DNA from: Cephalotus follicularis
Taxonomy: Eukaryota > Streptophyta > Magnoliopsida > Oxalidales > Cephalotaceae
Assembly (NCBI GenBank): GCA_001972305.1
Contig: BDDD01000322.1
Span: 124,001 to 188,000, forward strand
DNA length: 64,000 bases
Reading direction: 5' to 3'
Shown in pieces: positions 33,191 through 44,110 of the stretch. How positions within the stretch are numbered: the stretch's first letter is position 1; each line of letters begins with the position of its first letter. Position numbers and translations under genes: made by a program. The notes under the pieces are model-generated. The model had not been told where the DNA came from and ran no database searches. It saw nothing but the letters and a program-made list of their open reading frames with translations.

Positions 33191-34200
33191 TTAGTTTTGT
33201 AGGCTAGCTTTAGTTTTGTAGGCTAGCTTTTTTCTTTTTGCCTTGTAATAGTTTTTTGGCTTCTCTGCACCTGTAAACTTTTTAAGTATGAATGAGAAGA
33301 GAACCTTTTTGCATAATTGGATCTTTGCCTTTTATTTTTTGTACCATGAGCTTGATGTGTTTGCACTCTGCATACATATATATGTTTACAATTCCCTTAG
33401 GAATTTTATCTTTGCCCAAGTACTGACTTCTCGTAGAAGTTAACACTTAAGCTGTGTAGTCCTCGTAGGACACTTTGTTTCAAAAGCGCTTAAGTAATTG
33501 TAAAGTCTTTATGAATTCTGTTGTATTCGTAGACTAAATTATTGGTCTGCTCGGACAAGTTCCTATGGGTTTGCTAAGCAGAGTATCGTCAGACCCATTA
33601 GGTTTTAGGAAAGGTCAGCTGAGCTTGCAGTCCACATGGGGACACTTGTATTAAAGTGCTTAGTACGACGAGATTGATCGTTGCGAGTTCCCATGGATTC
33701 GCCTTTCAAGTCACGATTTTAGGCATGGTTGGTCAAGTTCCTATGGTATTGCCAACCAGTATTTGCTCCCAGGGGAGTCTTAGTGCTTCCTTGGAAGTCT
33801 TTTGGTGCTCCTCGGAAGGAGTCTTTGTTGATAAATATATAGATGCTCCTCGGAGGGAGTATTTAGGGTGCTCCTCGGAAGGAAACTTTTGTATGTTTGT
33901 CCTTGAGTGTTTTCTCGGACGTTTGTTACCTCAGTCTGTTCGAGACCTCGACTTGTGTTTGTTTTCTCTTGGGGACTAGTCTTTGTAAGGCAACTTAGAA
34001 AGCACTGGACTAGTCTGTACTCTGAATGCCCCCTTGGGAGCCCGGTCAAACGTGCTTGAAGTAAAGACTGAGGGAGTTGATCGGTGTCTGTTCAGAGGTT
34101 TGAGGACATGAACATTGGACCTCCTGTCCCTTGCAAACTTGGAATTATTATATTGAACACAAATTTTAAAAAATTCAACTTTATTCAGTATATCTTACAA
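33191..34200. other. Element F 3' spacer between pol and the antisense gene
   Basis: Non-coding, about 1 kb. It has short diverged repeats built on GTGCTCCTCGGAAGG (33800-33890) and GTTCCTATGG phrases. There is a poly(A)-signal-like AATGAGAAG context after the antisense gene but no coding frame that matches a family. Confidence 0.55.
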
Positions 34201-35160
34201 TCATTGATAGTAATTCCTCAGATGCTCGGCATTCCAAACTCTGGCAATCTCCCTACCCCCCAAAGTTTCAAGTTTGAATGTTCCTGGGCGGAGGACCCTC
34301 TTGATTTTGTATGGCCCTTACCAGGCAGGGGCTAGTTTTCCTCTGGTACCGGTGGGGTCTGCAACGGCCGAGTTGTGTAGAACTAGATCTCCTTGCCTTA
34401 GTGGTCTGGGGCTTACTCTTTTGTTATAATAGCGACTCACCCTTTGCTCGTAGGCTGAAACTCTGATAGCAGCTTTATCTCTGAGTTCTTCCACTAGGTC
34501 GAGGATGCATCTAAGACCTTCTTCATTGTTGTCTTCAGTGAAATGTACAACTCTTGGTGATTGTACTCCAATCTCTACAGATATCACGGCTTCAGCTCTG
34601 AAACATAGACTGTATGGTGACTCACCAGTTGTGGACCGAAGAGTTGTTCTATATGCCCATAGCACTCTTGGTAGCTCCTCTGTCCATCTTCCTTTGATGT
34701 CTTTGAGGCGCTTATTCAAGCCCGATATGATTTCTCTGTTGATCAGCTCAGCATGACCGTTACTCTAGGGGTAGGCTACTGATGCAAGCCTATGCTCTAT
34801 CCTCCACTCTTTGCAAAAATCACGAAAGGCTTGGCAATCAAACTGTTTACTGTTGTCTGAGACAATTGTCCTCAGCACTCTAAATCTAAATATGCTTGAC
34901 TTCCATACGAAGCTCTCAGTGTTTTTCTCGGTAATTGTGACTAGAGGTTCTACTTCCACCCACTTGGTGAAGTAGTCCACTGCTACAATGAGAAACTTCC
35001 TCTAGCCTGTCGCCATAGGTAGTGGTCCGACAAAGTCCATTCCCCATTGTGCAAACGGTCGCGGGACCGTGATAGATGTCAGAGGTTGAGAAGGTCTTCT
35101 GCTTATGTTTGCGTTCCTCTGACATTTGTCACACTTTCTTACAAAGTCTATAGCATCTTG
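34201..35160 (-). pseudogene. Element F integrase (Tat-type Ty3/gypsy)
   Basis: Minus strand, ending NAEHLRNYYQ and TGA at 34203-34201. It has QWGMDFVGPLP, VDYFTKWVEVEPL, a VSDNSKQFDC core (family usually DNGxQF), a SNGHAE box before INREI, then WAYRTTLRSTTGESPYSL and a basic tail DLVLHNSAVADPTGTRGKLAP. The Asp-Asp-Glu catalytic residues can be placed, but TAG or TGA codons interrupt the frame near 35005, 34767 and 34317, and one Gly in the core is Ser. There is no chromodomain-like tail, which separates F from the Tekay elements. Confidence 0.86.
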
Positions 35161-36650
35161 ATGCATAGTTGGCCAGTAGTAGCCTTATCTCAATAGCTTA
35201 TGAGACAATGTTCTGCCCCCCGTGTGGTTGCCACAAATTCCTTCATGGACCTCCCTCAGAGCATAATCGGCCTCTAAAGGGGTAATACATCTTAGCCAAG
35301 GAAAAGAGAAAGATCTTTTGTAGAGGATCCCATCTCAGAATTGGAATCTGTTTGCTCTGTAAACCAGCTTCCTCGCCTCCACGGGGTCCTCGGGTAGAAT
35401 CCCATTCCTCAGTCAATTGATAAAGGGAGTCATCAAGTTTGGCTCTTGTGGCACATCTATGTCCATTATATCTACTTCAGAAATGGTGGGCCTGTCCAGA
35501 TAGTCTACTAGCACAGTTTGATTTTTCTCTAGCTCCTCAGTCGTTACTAGTTTTGATAACTGGTCTGCTCAGGAGTTTTCTGCTCTGGGTACTTTCAAAA
35601 TTCTTAGAAACTCGAAGGCTAACTTGATGCTCTGAAAATGGGATAAGTATTTAACCATAGAGTCTTCTCTGGCCTCATACTCTCCATTTGCTAGTCCAAC
35701 CACTAGCTGAGAATCACTGGAGGCCTCCACCTTTTGTACCTCCAAGTGCTTTGCAATTGTCAGCCCAGCTATCAGAGCTTCCCACTCAGCTTCATTGTTT
35801 GTAGCTTTAAACTTGAACCTCAGAGCATACTCTAACGTAGAACCATCTGGACTTATCAATACCAGTCCTGCCTCACTGCCAGTGATGCAAGATGAGCCAT
35901 CCACAGATAACTTCCAAATTCCCCTCTCGCTCTCAGAGGGGTCCTCCTCCATACACTCCGTAGGTGTATTATCTCCAACAAAGTCGGCCAGGACCTGTGA
36001 TTTGATTGCTGGTCTGGCTTCGAACTTCACATCATACTCGTCTAGCTCGATTAACCACTTGATTAACCTGCCTGAGGTGTCAGGCTTTGCAAGAACTTGT
36101 TTGAGTGGTTTATCAGTCAGAACCTTGATTGTATGGGCTTCGAAATATGGCCTTAGTTTTCTGGTCAAGATGATCAGAGCATATGCAAACTTCTCTACCT
36201 CTGGGTACCTCCCTTCATCATCATTCAAAGCCTTACTCACATAGTACACTGGCTTCTGAACTTTTTCCTCTTCTCTGACTAGCACTACACTCATTGCGCC
36301 CGAGGTGGCCGCAAGGTACAAATACAAGTCTTCCACATCCTTAGGTTTTGAGATCAGAGGAGGGGAAGCCAGGTATTCCTTAAACTTGTTGAAGGCTGCT
36401 TGACAGTAGTCTGACCAAGAAAATCCCTTGGGATCCCTGAGTATTTTGATGAAAGGAAGGCACTTCTCTGCCGACTTTGACACAAACTTGCTCAGGGCTG
36501 CAATTTTTCCACTTAGCCTTTGAACATCCCTGATGGTTTGAGGAGGCCTCATGCTCTGAATTATCGAGATCTTCTCTGGGCTAGCCTCTATTCCTCTGCT
36601 GGAGAACATGAATCTGAGGAACTTACCAGAGGTGACCCCGAATGTGCACT
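35161..36650 (-). pseudogene. Element F RNase H plus second (archaeal-type) RNase H
   Basis: Minus strand. After the reverse transcriptase: MFSSRGIEASPEKI at 36609, the normal RNase H (CLPFIKILRDPKGFSW, YYVSKALNDDEGRYPEVEKFAYALI, LTDKPLKQVL). Then a second RNase H domain beginning GIWKLSVDGSS and running through FKATNNEAEWEALIAGL to SDSQLVVGLANGEYEA. A second, archaeal-type RNase H is a hallmark of the Tat lineage. A stop at 35569-35571 breaks the frame before the integrase. Confidence 0.86.
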
Positions 36651-37634
36651 TGGTGGATTGAGCTTCATGTTATAACTCCTCAGCACTTCAAACGTTTCCT
36701 CCAAGTCTTTTATATGGGGGCTCCTGGACGGGGTCTTGATGAGCATGTCGTTGATGTAGACCTCCATATTTTTCCCAATCTGAGGCTCAAAGGTTTTATT
36801 CACCAGACGTTGGTAGGTGGCCCCTGCATTCTTCAGGCCGAAGGGCATAACCTTGTAGCAATACATTCCTCGGTCTGTGATGAAAGCTGTTTTAATCTCG
36901 TCGGACCCGTACATGGGAATTTGATTGTATCCCGAGCAGGCGTCCAAGAAGCTCAACATTCTGTAACCCGAGGTCGCATCCACCAACTGGTCTATCTTTG
37001 GGAGAGGGAAGTGATCCTTTGGGCAAGCTTTGTTGAGGTCTGTGAAGTCAATGCACATCCTCCACTTGCCATTTGCCTTTTTGACTAGTACTGGGTTCGC
37101 CAGCCAGTCTAAGTAATGCACATCCCTTATGAACCCTGCTTGCAAGAGCTTGCTCACCTCCTCTGCTATTGCCTGCTGCCTCTCTGGAGCAAAGTTCCTC
37201 TTCTTTTGTCTGGTCGGAGGCCTCATTGGGTCCATGCTTAGTTTGTGAACCATTACATCTGGTCTGATCCCAGGGACCTCCTCTGCCGACAAGGCAAAGA
37301 CATCTTTGTTATTTTGGAGGAATGTTATTAATTCCCCCTTCTCCACCTCTCCAAGCTGTGAGACAACTTGGAAAACTTTTTCAGTGTTGCCCTCTTCCAA
37401 GGGCACTTGGACAACGTCCTCAACAGGATGTGGGCGCTCAGGTTCCATGTCTCCTCTGAGCTCCACGTTAGCTATCAGAAGCACCTTGTCCTTCCCTTTA
37501 TCCATGATGGCAATTTTGTAGCACAGCCTTGCTACCTGTTGATCTCCTCTGACCTCTCCCACGCCAAACCTTGTGGGGAACTTCATCAGCAAGTGTCTCA
37601 TCGACACTATCGCCTCCATTAAGTTGAGCCCTGG
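36588..37634 (-). pseudogene. Element F reverse transcriptase
   Basis: Minus strand. It contains VLVKKANGKWRMCIDFTDLN, FPLPKIDQLVDATSGY, FLDACSGYNQI, TAFITDRGMYCYKVMPFGLK and the catalytic box YINDMLIKT. The family has YVDDMLVK, so the first catalytic Asp is Asn here. A one-base insertion near 36650 shifts the frame (LNPPSAHSGS in place of the expected LNPSKCTFGV), and a TGA at 37634-37632 replaces an expected Arg codon just after the protease. This copy cannot make active enzyme. Confidence 0.87.
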
Positions 37635-38132
37635 TCACCCAATTATTGCATTATACGGGCTTGGTGTATCAACCACCATGAATGTCATCTCTACATGGGT
37701 TTGGCGTGGGGCCATGCCTGCAACTACGGACAGGTCGATGGATCCCAAAGGATGGACCATCTCCCCCGCGAAGCCAACCAGTGGGGTCTTTACGGGCTTG
37801 AGCTGGTCTACTGGTATCCTAAGCTGATCAAATACATGTTTGTATATGATGTCAGCAGAGCTTCCGCTATCAATGAGGATCCTCTTCATAGTGAAAAGAG
37901 CCACTTGAAGAGTTACCACCACTGGGTCATCATGAGGGAGACGTACTCCCTCATAGTCCACCTCCGAGAAGGATATCACCTCCTCATCTCCTCCAGTTCT
38001 CAGTCTTTTGCTGTGAGGGACTTGTTGCACAGCAAGGGACTGCCTCCCGTAGGCTTTTCTTGCATTCTTATGGTCGCCACCAGACGCGACCCCCCCAAAT
38101 ATGGTATGGATGACACCCTTGGGTTGCTCCTG
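37635..38132 (-). pseudogene. Element F aspartic protease
   Basis: Minus strand. The active site reads ILIDSGSSADI, followed by VVDTPSPYNAIIG. In the family this enzyme matures gag-pol. It lies between the gag Cys/His motif and the reverse transcriptase, the usual order for Ty3/gypsy. Confidence 0.86.
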
Positions 38133-39851
38133 CTACTGCTCTTCTTGTTGCTGAGGAGCCTCTTCTCTTCTTTGCTCCCTTCTGCCCTGGGGGGCATCTC
38201 TGTCCACATACTTGCACAGGTGCCCGTTCAGACTCAGGTCATCAATCTGATTCTTCAACTGCTTGCACTCCTCGGTATTGTGGTCGTGGTCACTATGGTA
38301 TCGGCAGTATTTTTCTGTGTCCCTCTTCTCTGCCAGGGACCTCATCTTCTCGGGCCACTGGATGGGGACCTTATCTTGCTCTATAGCAAGTATTCTAGTG
38401 CGTGTGTCCAGGAGGGGGGCAAAGTTGTTGTAGGATGGGATTGGTGCCCCTCCCCTGGATGAACTCTCTCATCTGGAGAGTTTATGTGTAAGGTCTTCCT
38501 TGGACAAGTCCGAACTCTCCTTCCTCTTCTCCTTCCTCTTGGGGGCATTTCGTGAATGCTCCCCTTTCTCCTCCTGATGGCTTGACCAGGGTGTTTTTTG
38601 TTTCCTGGACACTATCTCCTCCTAGGCGTTGACATACCTCTCCGCTCTCCTCAGCAGGTCTGCCATGTCCTTCGCGGGTCTCTTCAAAAGAGAGAAGGTG
38701 AAGGATGAGTTGCTCCTCAGTCCACTGTTCAAAGCTGCCAGTGCAAAGGATGGCTCCAAGTCTTTCAATGTGAGAGATTCAGTATTGAATCTGGTGAGGT
38801 AATCTCTAAGTGACTCATCTTTACCCTGCACCACATTGATCAGGTGAGTAGAGTTTCTCCTCTGCATGGTGCTGTTGAGGAACTTGGTTACAAACAGTTC
38901 CGTAAACTGATTGAAGTTCTCCACCGAATCCTTCGCCAAGGTGAAATACCACGACTGGCCAGCTCCAGTCAAGGTCGCTGGGAATCCTCGGAAAATTGTT
39001 GCGTCCGAAGCTTGGTACATCCACATGGCTTGAATGTAGGAGCACACATGTTGGATGGGGTCCATGGACCCGTCATATTTGTCAAGGCTTGGGAACCGAA
39101 ACCCGCTGGGGACTTGCTTTGCCATGATCTCGGGTGTGAAGGGGTGGGCGCTAATGTTGCGCACCTCGGATAGATGTCCTCTCCCCTATTCTGCTCCTCG
39201 GAACCTCCTTTCCAACTCAGCTAGCCTTCTGTTCATTGCTTACACCAAATCCTCAATGTACCTAGCCCTGCTAGAAACATGTGACCCCCCAGCCAGTGTG
39301 GCTGGACGGTCGATCCTGCTTCCTCGGGCCGTACCAGCTCCACGCAGAGCGTTGGAGCAAACTTGTGCCTCCTCTACGCCTCTGACTCCCTCTTGAGGAT
39401 CCAAATTCATGGACTGGTGCTCAGGGCGCACTCTTCTGGGATCATTAGGCTGATCCCGGGCAGTAGAGGACTCTACCCGCTGAGATGCATTGATATCAGG
39501 TCTCCTCCCCAGGGGAATAATATCCCCCGACCTCATTGGGGGAAGTTCATCTCTACTTAGCGGGTTTCGCCTGGCACCTCTAGGGTGCCCCATCTCCACC
39601 ACTGGCCTAACAAGGCCGCTTTGTCCTGTGCTATTTGCTTGGATGGGTCTGTCCTGGGCCTAGTTGGCAAGGTTGGTCGTCAACAGATCTGTAAGACGCT
39701 CTATCCCATGAATGAGCCGATTAAGCTGCTCTGCAGTGGCGGGAGCTTGTTCTTGGGCCACCAACTGGATGGCTTCCGCGAGAGAAGGAGGGACCTCCTG
39801 TTGTTGGCTTACTGAGGCTCCCAACAGGTTGTTGTTCTTTCTCGGAGGCAT
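38133..39851 (-). pseudogene. Element F gag
   Basis: Minus strand from the ATG at 39851 (MPPRKNNNLLGASVSQQQ), 32 bases inside the primer-binding site. N-terminal Gln/Ala-rich and Arg/Pro-rich stretches, then a capsid domain at 39164-38622 (PSLDKYDGSMDPIQHV, FRGFPATLTGAGQSWY, LINVVQGKDESLRDYLTRF). Near 38300 is a Tat-type Cys/His cluster CRYHSDHDHNTEEC followed by QLKNQIDDL. Stops interrupt the frame near 39660, 39238, 39190 and 38621. Confidence 0.84.
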
Positions 39852-39883
39852 GGTTGTTGATAGCTTTTTGCTGCGTTTCCCCC

Positions 39884-39896
39884 AGATGGTGCCAAC
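39884..39896 (-). other. Element F primer-binding site
   Basis: Reads GTTGGCACCATCT on the minus strand, next to the LTR edge. It is the same type as GTTGGCGCCGTCT in element I and differs from the Met-tRNA type of the Tekay elements. Confidence 0.8.
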
Positions 39897-40760
39897 TGTT
39901 GATACAAAAATCCTTCCCTCAACAGTACCCCACGTGTAAGGGCTTGATTTGTATAGGGAAACGCTGTTTCAATGCTCCGAGAAGAAAGTTAAGGATAACT
40001 GGTGTGTGTATTTTCCCTGCACAGAAGAGCAAACACGTTGAAGGTCCAGGAGGTTGTTCTCCCGGGGACACTCTGACGCTCAAGTTAGGCCTTTGCACAG
40101 AGAAAACTACGTTCTTTGAGAGTAAAAATGACTGGCCTTTGTTCTGACTGTTGAACTAGTATTTATAGTATAGGAATGTAACTTCTTGAGCGTGAAATAC
40201 GGAGGTGATAGCTGACCCCTAAGGAAATGCCGAAGATCTCGGGATTTCCCTTATCTCCGCCTGATTTGTCGCTACTTTCCTTATAAGTAGTTAATTATAT
40301 CTCATCTTCCATATTTGGAATAGGTTAATCCCTAGAAAGTAAGCTGATTTTATGGCCTTGTCCTGCCAAGGACGAGGAGAGATAGGTTCTCTCATCATTT
40401 ACCCACTTCAAGGTCTTCAACTTCACAAACTTCTTCAAGAGCTGGCGCCCGAAGCATTAGGTCCTCTGCCTAGCTGCCGAGGAAAAGATCTTGTACAGTG
40501 CAATTGAGGAGGAGCCCCTCTGCTAGGTCCTATGTACTGATATTGGAAAGGAGGTCCTTGGCACTTATACCGAGGAGGTCCTCGACACTTATACCGAAAA
40601 GGGTGGATTCTACAACACCACTAAGGAGGGGTTCCTCGACCCTGATTTCGAGGAGGATGTCTTCATCTGTTTCTCCTGACAGGGCTTGATAAGCTTCCTC
40701 TGACCAGTATCCATGTAAACTTTAAAGCCCCTAGACACTTGGCTATGTCTGCGAAGGACA
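39897..40760 (-). repeat. Element F 5' LTR (about 864 bp)
   Basis: Starts TGTTGATACAAAAATCC on the plus strand beside the primer-binding site and ends, tentatively, at GCGAAGGACA. A TATA-like element lies on the minus strand at about 40160-40170. The region 40540-40670 has short GAGGAGGTCCT-type repeats. The 3' LTR of F is not in the window: element B now sits where the left part of F should be. Confidence 0.7.
40160..40170 (-). promoter_or_regulatory. TATA-like box in F LTR
   Basis: The minus strand reads TACTATAAATA about 260 bases from the LTR end next to the primer-binding site, a usual place for an LTR promoter. Confidence 0.45.
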
Positions 40761-41437
40761 CATGTTATTCTTGGTATAAACTAATTTTTTCCCATATAAG
40801 GGGAAAAAAACAAAAACATTTTGTGAATATATTGGCTGGTATTATATCGCTTTATTGCCCGTATGAATGTTAGACTCTCTTAATAGATCGCTCAACTGCT
40901 ACTCAAACAGTGACAGATGCTAGTTATTGAGACTGTTACTCTGTTAGGTCTTTATTCCCTGTTTTATCTATCTGGATTATACTGGTGTATGAGGATCCTA
41001 AGATATGTAAATATATCTGATGTAGGACAATCCTTATATTGGGAATTTGGTTTATTTTATGATCAATTAATTTGGCCGCAGGGTTCAAAGTTTATTGTTT
41101 GTGTTGTGTTTGAATAAGAAAACAATTAGGAACCCAAAATAAACAATTAAAGACTGGAAAGAAGCCACAGCCCACCAAACAGTGTAAAATGATTTTTTTT
41201 GTTTTGTTTTGGATTTGTGAATGATGAAGACAAAGAACAACTAATAATAGTAGATGAAAGAGAATTAGATGCATAATAAAGAAAACGAGAAACCAATAAA
41301 GAAAAACAACAAAAAGATGAACCTTAGAGTCTCACTAAGATTTAATGGAATCTCACCATTGAAGGTTGCAAAACTTGCGAGGACATTTTAATTGAATCAC
41401 TTTCTTTTTATTGCTTTTTCAAGCCTAGCTTATATAG
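40761..41437. other. Host-like DNA without a recognisable gene
   Basis: AT-rich sequence between the F LTR and element I, with poly-A and poly-T runs. I see no coding frame or repeat edge. The last five bases, TATAG (41433-41437), are the left copy of the target-site duplication of I. Confidence 0.6.
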
Positions 41438-41623
41438 TGATATGACAAAATTTCTTTTTTAGGCATAAGGACATGTGCCTCCAGGAAAGGACGACAGATG
41501 TCATTTTAGGGCCTGAACACGTGGTCTGGTACCACAACAAAAAGGGTACCAAATCCAAAGACGTGCACGCCACCACATCAAAAAGGGAAAAGGCCACCAA
41601 ATCTGACGGAGATCAGGGGAAAT
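41438..41623 (+). repeat. Element I 5' LTR, part 1
   Basis: Starts TGATATGACAAAATTTC and matches the second LTR from AGGCATAAGGAC onwards. It ends at the GAAAT duplicated by the insertion of J. Confidence 0.83.
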
Positions 41624-43217
41624 TGTGACATCCGTGTCCTTGTACGGTCTGTGTCTGTGAGCCTACGTGGCTTCTGTCTGTCTATCGGTCTGTTAGTCTG
41701 TTTTTCTGACAATTTTTACATATGCATCACGACATTTATAAATTTTTACCATTTCGATTTCATTATGAAGTTTTGGGTTTTAGTTGTTTTACTTTTGTTT
41801 ATATCTTTTCTGTAAAAATGTTTATATGCGAGCAAAAACTCTGCGGAGTCTTTTTGTTCCATCTCACTAGTCCTGTGGACTAACCCTCTCTTCTGTTTTC
41901 TGTTTTTAGTTCTGACAGGTTAGTCTGCTACGCTCTGTCAGCTGGAGTCTGTTTGTCTACTAAGGTGAGACAATAAAGGACATGCTACCAGAGTAAACAT
42001 ATGCATATCATCAATGCATTAATGTTTTAAATTCTGCATTACTTATATGTTTATATAACAGTTCTGTTTTCATTTAAAAAGGGCTGAGCCCTATTCAAGT
42101 TTTAAGTTTTGTTAATACGGTTGAGGCAGAGCCCAACCCATTACTTGTTTTCTGTTTAAATTGTGATCTGCTGAGGGCTGAGCCCATTTTATAAACTGTT
42201 TCCTCCTTCGGGAGTGTGGTCTGTTGAGGGCTGAGCCCATTACAAACTGTTTCCTCCTTCGGGAGTATGGTTTAGTAAATTGTGTTCTTCTATACAGGGG
42301 GCAAAGTCCTATAAACGAATACTACATGCCCGATTTTCGTAAAATTTTAAGAGTTAGAATTATTTTCAAGTTTTTTTCAAGAAACCTTTCTGTTTTCTTT
42401 CTGTTTTGAAGAGATTTTCTGTTATAAATGTATTTTCTGAATCTCTGTTCTGCTGAACCTACGAGGTGAGTCTCTGATGGGAGACTTGGCCTCGTAGCNT
42501 TATATGCGAGCAAAAACTCTGCGGAGTCTTTTTGTTCCATCTCACTAGTCCTGTGGACTAACCCTCTCTTCTGTTTTCTGTTTTTAGTTCTGACAGGTTA
42601 GTCTGCTACGCTCTGTCAGCTGGAGTCTGTTTGTCTACTGAGGTGAGACCATAAAGGACATGCTACCAGAGTAAACATATGCATATCATCATTGCATTAA
42701 TGTTTTAAATTCTGCATTACTTATATGTTTATATAACAGTTCTGTTTTCATTTAAAAAGGGCTGAGCCCTATTCAAGTTTTAAGTTTTGTTAATACGGTT
42801 GAGGCAGAGCCCAACCCATTACTTGTTTTCTGTTTAAATTGTGATCTGCTGAGGGCTGAGCCCATTTTATAAACTGTTTCCTCCTTCGGGAGTGTGGTCT
42901 GTTGAGGGCTGAGCCCATTACAAACTGTTTCCTCCTTCGGGAGTATGGTTTAGTAAATTGTGTTCTTCTATACAGGGGGCAAAGTCCTATAAACGAATAC
43001 TACATGCCCGATTTTCGTAAAATTTTAAGAGTTAGAATTATTTTCAAGTTTTTTTCAAGAAACTTTTCTGTTTTCTTTCTGTTTTGAAGAGATTTTCTGT
43101 TATAAATGTATTTTCTGAATCTCTGTTCTGCTGAACCTACGAGGTGAGTCTCTGATGGGAGACTTGGCCTCGTAGCGGGCACGACGGATTCCAGCCGGGC
43201 TGGGTCCGGGCGTGACA
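41624..43217. mobile_element. Solo LTR J inside the LTR of I, with an internal 677-bp duplication
   Basis: Starts TGTGACATCCGTG and ends CCGGGCGTGACA, flanked by a perfect GAAAT duplication (41619-41623 and 43218-43222). As written it is 1594 bp, but 41822-42498 and 42500-43176 are near-identical copies separated by the only N in the window. Without the duplication it would be about 916 bp. Short GAGGGCTGAGCCCATT phrases repeat inside. There is no internal region and no coding frame. Confidence 0.85.
41822..43176 (+). repeat. Tandem 677-bp duplication with an N at the joint (42499)
   Basis: Both copies are exactly 677 bases. I see only about four differences (for example ACTAAGG/ACTGAGG, GACAATAA/GACCATAA, ATCAATGC/ATCATTGC, AAACCTTT/AAACTTTT). 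The single N sits precisely between them. Confidence 0.93.
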
Positions 43218-43222
43218 GAAAT

Positions 43223-43561
43223 GCCTGGACACGTGGGGCATTTTCCTTAGGGGCAACCATCAACTCTTGATTGGACGCTCAACAGTCACATTGGAGGTCT
43301 ATAAATACAAAATCAAACGACTTCAATCTGGTCAGCCACTTTAGCATTCTAAAGAACCTAGTATTCTATGTGCAATTACTAACTTGAGCGTCGGAGTGTC
43401 ACCGGGAGAACAACCTCTTGGACCTTCAACCTTTGTGCTCTTATTGTGCAGGGATCGTCAACCACAAACACGACCTTTCTCGAACAGATTCCAGCGTTTC
43501 CCTAAAAAAATAAAGCCCTTACATGTGGGGTACTGTTGAAGGAAAGTATTATGCATCAACA
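43223..43561 (+). repeat. Element I 5' LTR, part 2
   Basis: Continues after J and ends ATGCATCAACA beside the primer-binding site. It contains a TATA-like box at 43299-43308. Confidence 0.85.
43299..43308 (+). promoter_or_regulatory. TATA-like box in I 5' LTR
   Basis: TCTATAAATACA, conserved as GTATATAAATAC at 43841-43851 in the second LTR. Confidence 0.5.
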
Positions 43562-43575
43562 GTTGGCGCCGTCTG
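43562..43575 (+). other. Element I primer-binding site
   Basis: GTTGGCGCCGTCTG, next to the LTR end. The following GAGAAACGTAGGCAAAA resembles the leader of F (GGGGGAAACGCAGCAAAA), so a few leader bases may also survive. Confidence 0.75.
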
Positions 43576-44105
43576 TGAGAAACGTAGGCAAAATTCCTAT
43601 TTTAGGCATAAGGACACGTGCCTCCAGGAAAAGACGACATATGTCATTTCAGAGTCTGGGCACGTGGCATGCCACCATATCAAAAAGGCCACCAAATCCG
43701 AAGACGTGCACGCCACCACATCAAAAAGGGAAAAGGACACCAAATCCGGCAGAGATCAGGGGAAATGCCTGGACACATGGGGCATTTTCCATGGGGGCAA
43801 CCATCAACTCCTGATTGAACGTTCAACAGTCACATTGGAGGTATATAAATACAAAATTAAACGACTTCAATCTGGTCAGCTACTTTAGCATTCTAAAGAA
43901 CCTAGTATTCTCTGTGTAATTACTAACTTGAGCATCAGAGTGTCCCCGGGAAAACAACCTCATGGACCTTCAACCTTTGTGCTCTTATTGTGTAGGGATC
44001 GTCAATCACAAACACGACCTTTCTCGGAAAGATTTCAGCGTTTCCCTAAACAAATCAATCCCTTAAACGTAGGGTACTGTTGAAGGAAAGTTTTGTGCAT
44101 CAACA
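43576..44105 (+). repeat. Element I second (3') LTR
   Basis: Matches the first LTR from about CAAAATTCCTATTTTAGGC through to GTGCATCAACA at 44105, without the J insertion. Its first few bases may be leader rather than LTR, meaning the LTR start was clipped by the deletion that removed the body of the element. Confidence 0.82.
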
Positions 44106-44110
44106 TATAG

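Larger units (their letters stand above)
41438..44105 (+). mobile_element. Element I: two LTRs separated only by a primer-binding site
   Basis: Flanked by a perfect TATAG duplication (41433-41437 and 44106-44110). The 5' LTR is 41438-41623 plus 43223-43561 (about 525 bp once the nested solo LTR J is removed) and the second LTR runs from about 43576-43587 to 44105 (about 520-530 bp). Between them is only GTTGGCGCCGTCTG and at most about ten more leader-like bases. There is no gag, pol or polypurine tract. The primer-binding site resembles that of Tat element F, so it probably derives from a Tat-like element. Confidence 0.85.

Noticed and set aside
37695-38462. A 255-codon plus-strand frame with hydrophobic stretches
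   Set aside because: It is the mirror of the F protease and gag region. The minus strand carries clear DSGSS protease and Cys/His motifs, so the plus frame is a shadow.
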